NCBI GenBank assembly: GCA_017542305.1
Contig: JAFXXK010000020.1
Coordinates: 1-64,000, forward strand
Source of the DNA: a bacterium
GTDB lineage: Bacteria; Cyanobacteriota; Vampirovibrionia; Gastranaerophilales; Gastranaerophilaceae
DNA: 64,000 nt
Direction of reading: 5' to 3'
Shown piece by piece: positions 57,135 to 63,968 of the stretch; the stretch's first letter is position 1, and each line of letters begins with the position of its first letter. Below the pieces are notes generated by a model. That model had not been told where the DNA came from. It saw nothing but the letters and a program-made list of their open reading frames with translations, and searched no databases. Both the position numbers and the translations under genes were made by a program.

Positions 57135-57689
57135 TTACGGTCTTGGGATGAGGTATGGTAAATTCATCGGATCTGAGGCTATTTCTTTTATGTATTCGTC
57201 AACATTTGGTACTGAACGGTATCCCTCATCTGTTTTAATAAAAATTCTCCACGGATATGAGGTTTTGTATTTCAGAACGGTATTGTTTTTATCAACTATA
57301 ACCGAACGTAAAAACTCATTATCTTCTTTTGTGCGGATTTCTAATTTTGTATTTCCGTTCTCAAGTCGACTGATTATCATATTATTGCCTGATTGGGTAT
57401 TAAATTCACCAAGCGGAAGCCTTTTACCGTCTAACTTTTTCTGTATTTCAGCAATAAATTCGTTATTTTGCCGTATTTCTTTCGGGGTTTCTGTTGATAC
57501 CTTATAAAAACTGCCGAAGAAATTTTTTACCGATACCCATAAGTTTTTAATCCCGGTAGCGAATTTATTTCCACCCGTATAATATCCGTCATACCGCATA
57601 ATACTTTTTGCGCCAAAATAAGGGTTGTACTGAGCGGCAGTATATCTTGTCCGGTTATTTGGATTATATGAATTAATTTTTGGTATCAT
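57135..57689 (-). CDS. Hypothetical protein with N-terminal NPYFGAK motif
   Basis: 184 residues, not recognised. The N-terminal 60 residues are Asn/Tyr-rich and contain YNPYFGAKSIM, a variant of the recurrent Phe motif. A short amphipathic stretch (GIKNLWVSVKNFFGSFYKVS) and a beta-rich C-terminus (KLEIRTKEDNEFLRSVIVDK) follow. No signal peptide. GGAG precedes the ATG. Confidence 0.6.
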   Translation of the reverse strand: MIPKINSYNPNNRTRYTAAQYNPYFGAKSIMRYDGYYTGGNKFATGIKNLWVSVKNFFGSFYKVSTETPKEIRQNNEFIAEIQKKLDGKRLPLGEFNTQSGNNMIISRLENGNTKLEIRTKEDNEFLRSVIVDKNNTVLKYKTSYPWRIFIKTDEGYRSVPNVDEYIKEIASDPMNLPYLIPRP

Positions 57690-57737
57690 GTTTTCTCCGT
57701 TATCATATAAAAACCGCCAAAATAAATTTTTTGCTAC

Positions 57738-59282
57738 TTATCTTTTATAAATATCATCCTGATTAAACATTCTGTACTGCAAAGCCTGCATCAAGTGCAT
57801 TTGAGTTATGATTTCCGAGTTTTCAAGGTCTGCAATTGTTCTTGCAAGTTTTAGTGTCCTGTCATAACGTCTGCCTGAAAGCTGATATTTTACTATAGCA
57901 ATGCGGAACATTTCTTCTGCCGCTTTATCAATTTGACAATATTTTTTAACAAGCTGCGGAGTAAGCTCGGAATTGGTTAGTATGCCGTCATTTTTATATC
58001 TTTCTACCTGAATTTTTCTTGCTTTGACTACTCTTTCTCTAATTTGTGCGGATGTTTCTTCTGTTCCTTTGTAGTTTAAAAGTTCATCAGAAGTCAGTCT
58101 TGGAACTTCTATCTGTAAATCAATTCTGTCTAATAACGGTCCTGAAAGTTTTGCAAGATATCTTTGAATTTGAAATTCCGAACAAGTGCATTGTTTTTCT
58201 TTATCTCCCAAAAATCCGCACGGGCATGGGTTCATTGCTCCCAAAAGAATAAATTTTGCAGGATATTTTATTGAATGTTTTGCGCGGGAAATTGCGACTT
58301 CTCCGTCCTCAAGCGGCTGTCTTAAAACTTCCAGAACATTTCTCGGAAATTCAACCATTTCGTCAAGGAATAAAACTCCTCTGTGCGCAAGGGTTATTTC
58401 TCCCGGTTTTGGATTTGTTCCTCCCCCGATAATTCCGACAGGGGATGCTGTGTGGTGTACAGGTCTGAACGGTCTGAAACGTACAAGCGGCTCATCTGAG
58501 GATAAAAGTCCGCTGACGCTGTATATTTTTGTTAATTCCAAGGCTTCCGATAACTCAAGCGGCGGAAGAATAGACGGAAAACATTTTGCCATTAACGTTT
58601 TCCCTGACCCCGGAGAACCGAACATAAGCATATTGTGTCCGCCTGCTGCCGCAATTTCTAATGCTTTTTTAGCTTTTTGTTGTCCTTTCACGTCTTTAAA
58701 ATCGTAGCCGTAATCAAGACTAAATCCGTCTTTAAGGTACTGTTCGATGTCAACAATTGTCTGTTTTATAGGAGTTTCAATAAAATTATCAATGGCTTCA
58801 CCAAGATTTGCTGCCCCAAAAACGTTAATCCCGTCAACAAGTGCAGCTTCTTTAGCGTTATCGGCAGGTACTATAACGTTTTTTATCCCGAATGATTTCA
58901 ACCCTATAACAAGTGGTAATACTCCGTTCACCCCTCTGATACTTCCGTCTAAAGAAAGCTCGCCGATAAATCCGTAATCTTTCACCTGCTCAGGTGTCAA
59001 AACTTCTTCTTCAACCTGAATTCCTATTGCAATAGGTAAATCAAAATTTGAACCCTCTTTTTTCAAATCAGCAGGGGCAAGATTGACAATTACTCTGCCG
59101 CTCGGGAATGTCAGATTGGAATTTCTTGTGGCAGAGCGAACCCTGTCACGGGCTTCATTTACGGCAGCATCGGGCAACCCTACAATAGAAATCATCGGAT
59201 TAGAGCGTGTGGTGTCAACTTCAACATCTACTCTGTATGCGTTTAGACCTATTACTGTTGCTGTCGTAACTTTATTTACCAT
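57738..59282 (-). CDS. comM: ComM/YifB-like AAA+ ATPase
   Basis: 514 residues. The N-terminal Lon-protease-like domain (VNLAPADLKKEGSNFDLPIA) is followed by a Mg-chelatase-type AAA+ module: Walker A GSPGSGKTLMAK, Walker B LFLDEMVEF and the zinc cluster CPCGFLGDKEKQCTCS, then the C-terminal helical domain with SGRRYDRTLKLARTIADL. ComM drives branch migration of incoming DNA in transformation (family knowledge). An extended -10 lies exactly six bases before the ATG, so the mRNA is probably leaderless. Confidence 0.93.
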   Translation of the reverse strand: MVNKVTTATVIGLNAYRVDVEVDTTRSNPMISIVGLPDAAVNEARDRVRSATRNSNLTFPSGRVIVNLAPADLKKEGSNFDLPIAIGIQVEEEVLTPEQVKDYGFIGELSLDGSIRGVNGVLPLVIGLKSFGIKNVIVPADNAKEAALVDGINVFGAANLGEAIDNFIETPIKQTIVDIEQYLKDGFSLDYGYDFKDVKGQQKAKKALEIAAAGGHNMLMFGSPGSGKTLMAKCFPSILPPLELSEALELTKIYSVSGLLSSDEPLVRFRPFRPVHHTASPVGIIGGGTNPKPGEITLAHRGVLFLDEMVEFPRNVLEVLRQPLEDGEVAISRAKHSIKYPAKFILLGAMNPCPCGFLGDKEKQCTCSEFQIQRYLAKLSGPLLDRIDLQIEVPRLTSDELLNYKGTEETSAQIRERVVKARKIQVERYKNDGILTNSELTPQLVKKYCQIDKAAEEMFRIAIVKYQLSGRRYDRTLKLARTIADLENSEIITQMHLMQALQYRMFNQDDIYKR

Positions 59283-59327
59283 AAGCCGATTATATCACGA
59301 TTTTTTCATTTATGCTATAATTCAAAT
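59283..59327. promoter_or_regulatory. Compact divergent leaderless promoter pair
   Basis: 45 bp hold two divergent extended -10 elements: TGATATAAT on the minus strand (complement of 59289-59297) and TATGCTATAAT on the plus strand (59311-59321). Each ends six bases before its start codon (comM and the GT9 gene). Confidence 0.65.
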
Positions 59328-60329
59328 ATGAGTGATTTTAAGAATATTTTGGCAATAAATTTCGGCGGAATAGGTGATGAGATTTTCTTTTTGCCTACAT
59401 TAATTTCTCTGAAAAAACAATTTCCGCAGGCAAAAATTACCCTTGCACTCGAACCGAGAAGTAAAAGCGTTAAAGATTTGACTGATTTGATAGATGATAT
59501 GATATTTGTTGACCTTAAAAAGAAAAACAAATATTTTGAACTGCTTAAACTGATATTTCTTGCAAGAAAAGGGAAGTTTGATTTGGCGGTATCAGCAGGC
59601 GGAAACAAGTTTATCAGTATAATATTAAGTCTGACCGGTATAAAAACGACTTGCGGATATGATACGGGTGATTTGAGCAGAAAACTGCTGACACATGCCG
59701 TTCCGTTGAATAAAAATCAGTATGCGTGTGCGATGTATCATGACTTAATTCGTCCGCTTACGAATTATAATACCGAGTTGCCCGAAGTCAATATCACTCC
59801 TCAGGAAAAACGTCCGAATACCGTTTTAATTCATCCGGGGGTAAGTAAAATGAGTATTGAAAAAGGGTGTATAAAAACGGTGGATGCAAAAGTTTGGGCA
59901 AAGGTTGTTGATTTGCTTGTTCAAAACGGTAAGCATGTAATTTTGGCAGGCGGTCCCGATGATAAAGAATGTATTGATACAATTCTTGGTACAATAAATT
60001 GTAAAAACAGCGAACTTTTTGAAAATTATTACGGCAAAACCCGTTCTATGAGAGATTTGGGTGAATTGATTTCGAGTGCGGAAAAATTTTTGTGTTCGGA
60101 TTCGGCACCGTTACATGTGGCTGTTGCTCTGAGGACACAAACCTATGTAATTTTCGGGTCAACAGATGATAAAAAATTGATACCGCAGTCGGATAAGGTT
60201 GTAGCAATAAAGGCTAACGATAATTGTCCGTTGAAACCGTGTCTGTGGGAGCGCAGAATGACTACCTGTGAAAGTTTGGATTGTCTGAAAATAACGGCAG
60301 AAGATATAGTTAATTGCATATTAAATTAG
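59328..60329 (+). CDS. Family 9 glycosyltransferase (heptosyltransferase-like)
   Basis: 333 residues, GT-B fold. The N-terminus ILAINFGGIGDEIFFLPTL and the C-terminal nucleotide-sugar site CSDSAPLHVAVALRTQTYVI with FGSTD are characteristic of GT9/LPS heptosyltransferase-like enzymes. It has the Cys-containing C-terminal segment (CPLKPCLWERRMTTCES) often seen in this family. Likely builds lipopolysaccharide core or another envelope glycan, supporting an outer membrane. Expressed from a leaderless divergent promoter with comM. Confidence 0.88.
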   Translation: MSDFKNILAINFGGIGDEIFFLPTLISLKKQFPQAKITLALEPRSKSVKDLTDLIDDMIFVDLKKKNKYFELLKLIFLARKGKFDLAVSAGGNKFISIILSLTGIKTTCGYDTGDLSRKLLTHAVPLNKNQYACAMYHDLIRPLTNYNTELPEVNITPQEKRPNTVLIHPGVSKMSIEKGCIKTVDAKVWAKVVDLLVQNGKHVILAGGPDDKECIDTILGTINCKNSELFENYYGKTRSMRDLGELISSAEKFLCSDSAPLHVAVALRTQTYVIFGSTDDKKLIPQSDKVVAIKANDNCPLKPCLWERRMTTCESLDCLKITAEDIVNCILN

Positions 60330-60337
60330 GGTATTTC

Positions 60338-60366
60338 TTGAAAAAATATCAAATTTATGCTACAAT
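60338..60366 (+). promoter_or_regulatory. Promoter upstream of the small ORF and RTX gene
   Basis: TTGAAA (60338-60343), 17-bp spacer, extended -10 TATGCTACAAT (60356-60366). A further TATAAT lies at 60379-60384. Confidence 0.6.
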
Positions 60367-60396
60367 TCCATAACAATTTATAATGTAGTGGGTTAA

Positions 60397-60555
60397 ATGA
60401 CAAAAAAAGAATTTTTGCAGCATAATATTTACAATATGCCAAAAACCTTTGTGCCTGTGGGGGTAAGACTCCAAGTCCGCTCAACAGGTGATTTTACCAA
60501 ATTGATGCAAATTATTCCTCTGCAAAATACTGTAACAAATCTGTTTGTTACATAA
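60397..60555 (+). CDS. Small 52-residue hypothetical protein
   Basis: A 52-codon ORF between a good promoter and the third RTX gene (MTKKEFLQHNIYNMPKTFVP, ending NTVTNLFVT). The composition is protein-like and hydrophobic only at the end. No strong ribosome-binding site. It could be a real small protein or a leader peptide for the RTX gene 73 bp downstream. Confidence 0.4.
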   Translation: MTKKEFLQHNIYNMPKTFVPVGVRLQVRSTGDFTKLMQIIPLQNTVTNLFVT

Positions 60556-60628
60556 ATTTTGTTGTGAAAAATTAATAACAGAAAAATAAAAGTATATGAC
60601 AATTATATAGAAAAAGGAGAAATGATTT

Positions 60629-62635
60629 ATGGCTACAAAATTTAAACCAAACAAGAAAGGTGTTATTACAGGAACAAAAAATGCAGACAAGATTACTTGG
60701 GCAAAAGGCTGGACAAAAACAATTACTGTCAATGCAAATGGCGGTGGTGATACCATTAATTTTAAAAACAGTAAATATAAGAACAAATTATACGGACAAG
60801 ACGGCAGCGATACTATTTATGGCGGAACAAAAAATGACACCATAAATGGCGGAAAGGGCAACGACAAAATTTATGCTCAGGCTGGTGATGATAAGATTTA
60901 TGCAGGTGTCGGAAAAGATTATATAAATGCAGGCAAAGGTACAAACTATATTTACCTGAATAAAAATGAGGGTAACAATACTATCGTTAAGGGCGGAGGT
61001 TCCGATACAATTGTATTTGCTCAGGAAAGTAATTTTAATAATTTCAAATTTTACTACAGCGGAAATGATTTAATTTTTACCGCAAACGGCACATCAGCAA
61101 TATTAAAGGATTTTGCAAAAGGCGGACATAGTGCAAAATATATTCAGGCAGGAAGCCAGAAATATAAACTCGGCGGTAAAACTTCGGGTAAAATAACCGG
61201 TTCAAACGGGAAAGATTTGCTTGTTTCTACAGGCGGTAAAGACACAATAAATGGCGGCTCAGGCAATGATATAATAAAAGGCGGAAAAGGCAATGATATA
61301 ATTAATGCCGGTGCCGGTACAAACAGCATATATTATAGTCTGGGTGACGGAAATGATACAATTCAGTATGGCGGCGGAACAGATACACTTGTATTTGATA
61401 AAGGCATAACGGTTTCGGCAACATATAGCGGAAATGATTTGAAAGTCAAATATTCAGGCGGCTCACAGAGTAATACCATTACAATATCAAACTTCAAAAA
61501 TAAAAAGAGCGTAAAATATATTACTGTCGGCGGTACGAAAAAGAGTGTTGATTCCTATATCAAAGGCGGTGATAGCGGAGCAGATAAAATTTATGAAGTT
61601 AATGATACTCATTTATATGATGATCCTGAACATCCGTTAACATTGACTTCAGGACAGAATAACAAAGTTGTATTCAGTGGTCAGTATGACGATTGTTACA
61701 TAACATCAAACAATGCATCAGCATATACAGACACTTTACAAATTTCTGATATTAAAATGACAAATGGATATAATATCAGTAATTTAGAATATCTATATAA
61801 CGATACAACATTGACTATTGATACATATTGGCAAAATCAGGAAACCGACGAACAAGGCGGCGGATATATTATGTACACCGCAACTAATACTCCAAAAATT
61901 GCTATTGCTGATTCAGAAAGAACATACAATTTTAGCGGTTATACTTCTGTTCAGGGAACAAACTTAAATCCGCTTGAATTAGCAGACGGTAATAATTTGG
62001 TATATATAAAAGCTCAAACAGGTACAAGTTATATTACATCAAATGATGATTATAATGTAATTAAGACAGAATATGGAGAACACGGATCAGGTTTGAATTA
62101 TCTGTACGGTGGCGGTCATGATTTAATATGCACTTCATCTTCTTCAAATGATGTTTATACTGCAACAATCGACGGCGATACATCTGTTGTAATTTATGAT
62201 GCTGACGGCACAGATATAATTAATGCAAACGGTGATAATGTAAGAGTTATTTTTGATGCGGGTAAAACTACAACATTCAAAACGCAGGGTATATTTATTG
62301 ATAAAACCGTATTATCAAATATGTCAGATGCTGAATTTAAAAATATCTTCTCTACAGATAAAGGTATGAATATTGCGGAAATGAACATTGATGACGGTGA
62401 TACCTTAAATGTAAACGGCTCTGCTATTACATTTGATAATTGGTCAATAGATACAAATAATGTTCATCAGGCAGTTGCAGGATGGCTCACAGATAACAGC
62501 GGATATACATCAGTCGCTGATGCACTTGAAAAATGTACGGATGATGCTTTATTAACATCATTAAAGAATTGTTTCGTAAATGGTACTTATCAAACACCGA
62601 GTGCCCCCCCAGTTTGGCACCCCATAGTGGACTAA
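60629..62635 (+). CDS. RTX-repeat protein with altered C-terminal end
   Basis: 668 residues, no signal peptide; AAAAAGGAG precedes the ATG. RTX nonamers occupy residues ~55-110 and ~190-235 (for example GGKGNDKIYAQAGDDKIY, GGSGNDIIKGGKGNDII) with HCBP-like modules after each (ending FAKGGHSAKYI and FKNKKSVKYI), closely matching a module of the giant RTX protein. The C-terminus has VHQAVAGWLTDNSGYTSVAD, the shared candidate export signal, and then QTPS followed by an unexpected APPVWHPIVD tail encoded in a palindrome. Probably type I secreted (inference). Function unknown. Confidence 0.85.
   Translation: MATKFKPNKKGVITGTKNADKITWAKGWTKTITVNANGGGDTINFKNSKYKNKLYGQDGSDTIYGGTKNDTINGGKGNDKIYAQAGDDKIYAGVGKDYINAGKGTNYIYLNKNEGNNTIVKGGGSDTIVFAQESNFNNFKFYYSGNDLIFTANGTSAILKDFAKGGHSAKYIQAGSQKYKLGGKTSGKITGSNGKDLLVSTGGKDTINGGSGNDIIKGGKGNDIINAGAGTNSIYYSLGDGNDTIQYGGGTDTLVFDKGITVSATYSGNDLKVKYSGGSQSNTITISNFKNKKSVKYITVGGTKKSVDSYIKGGDSGADKIYEVNDTHLYDDPEHPLTLTSGQNNKVVFSGQYDDCYITSNNASAYTDTLQISDIKMTNGYNISNLEYLYNDTTLTIDTYWQNQETDEQGGGYIMYTATNTPKIAIADSERTYNFSGYTSVQGTNLNPLELADGNNLVYIKAQTGTSYITSNDDYNVIKTEYGEHGSGLNYLYGGGHDLICTSSSSNDVYTATIDGDTSVVIYDADGTDIINANGDNVRVIFDAGKTTTFKTQGIFIDKTVLSNMSDAEFKNIFSTDKGMNIAEMNIDDGDTLNVNGSAITFDNWSIDTNNVHQAVAGWLTDNSGYTSVADALEKCTDDALLTSLKNCFVNGTYQTPSAPPVWHPIVD
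62601..62620. repeat. GC-rich palindrome at the end of the third RTX gene
   Basis: GTGCC (62601-62605), C-rich loop, GGCAC (62616-62620). It lies within the last codons and creates a tail not seen in the sister RTX proteins. Confidence 0.45.
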
Positions 62636-62660
62636 GCAATATTACCTATAAGTTTTGTAG

Positions 62661-62687
62661 GGTGTGTCGTTTCGACGCACCTTTTTT
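62661..62687 (+). terminator. Terminator / REP-like palindrome
   Basis: GGTGTGTCG (62661-62669), loop TTT, CGACGCACC (62673-62681), then six T. With the preceding GTAG it also resembles dispersed GTAGGGTGCGT-type palindromic repeats known in many genomes. Confidence 0.75.
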
Positions 62688-62696
62688 CTTTGTTAC

Positions 62697-62725
62697 TTGA
62701 CAACAATTTTTGTGTTTCGTATTAT
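62697..62725 (+). promoter_or_regulatory. tRNA-Cys promoter
   Basis: TTGACA (62697-62702), 17-bp spacer, TATTAT (62720-62725), 16 bp before the tRNA. Confidence 0.6.
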
Positions 62726-62741
62726 ATAGAAACGAAGACAA

Positions 62742-62813
62742 GGCGACATGGCCAAGTGGTAAGGCAGAAGCCTGCAAAGCTTTTATCCCCCAGTTCGAAT
62801 CTGGGTGTCGCCT
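62742..62813 (+). tRNA. tRNA-Cys (GCA)
   Basis: Cloverleaf: acceptor GGCGACA/TGTCGCC, D-arm GCC/GGC, anticodon loop CTGCAAA (anticodon GCA) and T-arm with TTCGAAT. 72 nt, CCA not encoded. Confidence 0.93.
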
Positions 62814-62839
62814 TTTTTTAACTCAAAAGGGGTGTTTGT

Positions 62840-63100
62840 ATGAGTAGTAAGATTTTTGGAATAGCAGATTTACCGGTAGGTACTATAGGAGATGTAGTAC
62901 AAATTAACAGCAATGGACAGGTTCCGCCTCCGCAGTTAGCAGAAGCGTCACCATTTGAAGCAGGGGAAAAGCCAAGTATGCCAAAAGCGCTGACAAAGGA
63001 TACTTATTCGGTTCCTAAAAAATCAAATCCTTTTGTAAGAATGAGAAACGGAATCGGCAGGCTCATGAAACATTTCAGCCACCCGAAAGTAAAGATTTAG
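62840..63100 (+). CDS. Small hypothetical protein between two tRNA genes
   Basis: 86 residues, not recognised. It starts MSSKIFGIADLPVG, continues with a Pro-rich middle (QVPPPQLAEASPFEAGEKPS) and ends basic (RMRNGIGRLMKHFSHPKVKI). AAAAGGGG precedes the ATG. No signal peptide. It lies between tRNA-Cys and tRNA-Val and may be read from the tRNA-Cys promoter. Confidence 0.55.
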   Translation: MSSKIFGIADLPVGTIGDVVQINSNGQVPPPQLAEASPFEAGEKPSMPKALTKDTYSVPKKSNPFVRMRNGIGRLMKHFSHPKVKI

Positions 63101-63129
63101 TGGTGCAAATGATAATTGAATAAATTTAC

Positions 63130-63205
63130 GGGCGATTAGCTCAGTTGGTAGAGCACTTGAACGACATTCAAGGGGTCACAAGTTCGAGCCTTGTATCGCC
63201 CACCA
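63130..63205 (+). tRNA. tRNA-Val (GAC)
   Basis: 76 nt with encoded CCA. Acceptor GGGCGAT/ATCGCCC, D-arm GCTC/GAGC, anticodon stem CTTGA/TCAAG with loop ACGACAT (anticodon GAC), variable GGGTC, T-arm ACAAG/CTTGT with TTCGAGC. Position 33 is C rather than the near-universal U. Confidence 0.88.
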
Positions 63206-63210
63206 TAGAA

Positions 63211-63233
63211 CCTCCGACAAAATCGGGGGTTTT
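63211..63233 (+). terminator. Terminator after tRNA-Val
   Basis: CCTCCGA (63211-63217) pairs with TCGGGGG (63223-63229, one G-T pair), followed by TTTT. Confidence 0.65.
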
Positions 63234-63238
63234 ATAAT

Positions 63239-63480
63239 GCGATACTTTGGCGAGAACTTGTCAATCAAGTTCGGCGGATTTGCGTACGGACGGAGTGAAA
63301 CGAGTCCGGATAGCGAGGAAATTGAGCAAACTTGAACAAAATGTTCAATTGCGAAACTTTCCGAGCGTGGAGCAAATCCAAGACAGAGCAAGCGAGCAGA
63401 GAGCGGAACGGTCAAACCGTACAGGTTTGCCGTGTAGGCTCGTTTAATGCGAGCGCAGCGATACAGTCATGTATCGCCCA
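63239..63480. other. Hairpin-rich, higher-GC segment after tRNA-Val
   Basis: About 240 bp with a base composition unlike its surroundings and many hairpins: GAACTTG/CAAGTTC (63254-63272), CGGAC/GTCCG (63287-63308), TTGAACA/TGTTCAA (63332-63348), ACGG..AAACC/GGTTT..CCGT (63408-63433) and GCGATAC/GTATCGC (63458-63477). It ends with an 11-bp copy of the tRNA-Val 3' end (63470-63480). ORFs across it lack ribosome-binding sites. It could be a structured RNA or a tRNA-associated repeat. Confidence 0.5.
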
Positions 63481-63486
63481 ATAGAG

Positions 63487-63508
63487 AGGAGGGGAAACCC
63501 TCCTTTTT
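63487..63508 (+). terminator. Intrinsic terminator
   Basis: GGAGGG (63488-63493), loop GAAA, CCCTCC (63498-63503), five T. It would end a transcript crossing the hairpin-rich segment. Confidence 0.8.
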
Positions 63509-63604
63509 ATCTGATATTTTTTGAAAAAATTTCCAAATTTCCTTTAAAATATCCCACAAACGGATGTTTTTTAGGGCTGAAATGTTAATTTTTCGTAACT
63601 TTAC

Positions 63605-63632
63605 TTGCACAAATTAAAAAATTCGCTATAAT
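63605..63632 (+). promoter_or_regulatory. HU gene promoter
   Basis: TTGCAC (63605-63610), 16-bp spacer, TATAAT (63627-63632). Confidence 0.6.
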
Positions 63633-63665
63633 AATGGAGTACAAAATAAGAAAAGGAGTTTTACA

Positions 63666-63944
63666 ATGAACAAAGAAGAATTAGTACAAGAAGTTGCAAA
63701 AAAAGCAAAAGTTTCTCAAAAAGAAGCTGCAGAAGTAATCAGCGCATGGGTTGATACAGTACAAAAAACAGTTGCTAAAGGTAAAAAAGTAACTTTAGTT
63801 GGCTTCGGTACTTTTGAATCTAGAAAAAGAGCTGCTAGAATGGGCAGAAATCCTCAAACCGGTAAAGAAATTAAAATCCCGGCTAAAACAGTTCCTGCTT
63901 TCTCAGCTGGTAAAAAATTCAAAACTATCGTTAACGGCAAGTAA
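63666..63944 (+). CDS. hup: HU-family DNA-binding protein
   Basis: 92 residues; a histone-like nucleoid protein that bends DNA as a dimer. MNKEELVQEVAKKAKVSQKE, VGFGTFESRKRAARMGRNPQ and the end of the DNA-binding arm (PAKTVPAFSAGKKFK) match the family throughout. AAAAGGAG precedes the ATG. Codon use indicates high expression. Confidence 0.96.
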   Translation: MNKEELVQEVAKKAKVSQKEAAEVISAWVDTVQKTVAKGKKVTLVGFGTFESRKRAARMGRNPQTGKEIKIPAKTVPAFSAGKKFKTIVNGK

Positions 63945-63968
63945 TTTCTGTTAGCGGAATAGCTTTAT

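Noticed and set aside
63176-63447. Opposed ORFs of 66 and 79 codons after tRNA-Val
   Set aside because: They cover tRNA sequence and hairpins, have no ribosome-binding sites and are Arg/Ser-rich as non-coding GC-rich DNA tends to be. Treated as a structured non-coding segment.
63192-63480. Integration site (att) flanked by duplicated tRNA end
   Set aside because: The duplication is only 11 bp and encloses ~280 bp with no integrase or mobile gene; kept only as an odd structure.
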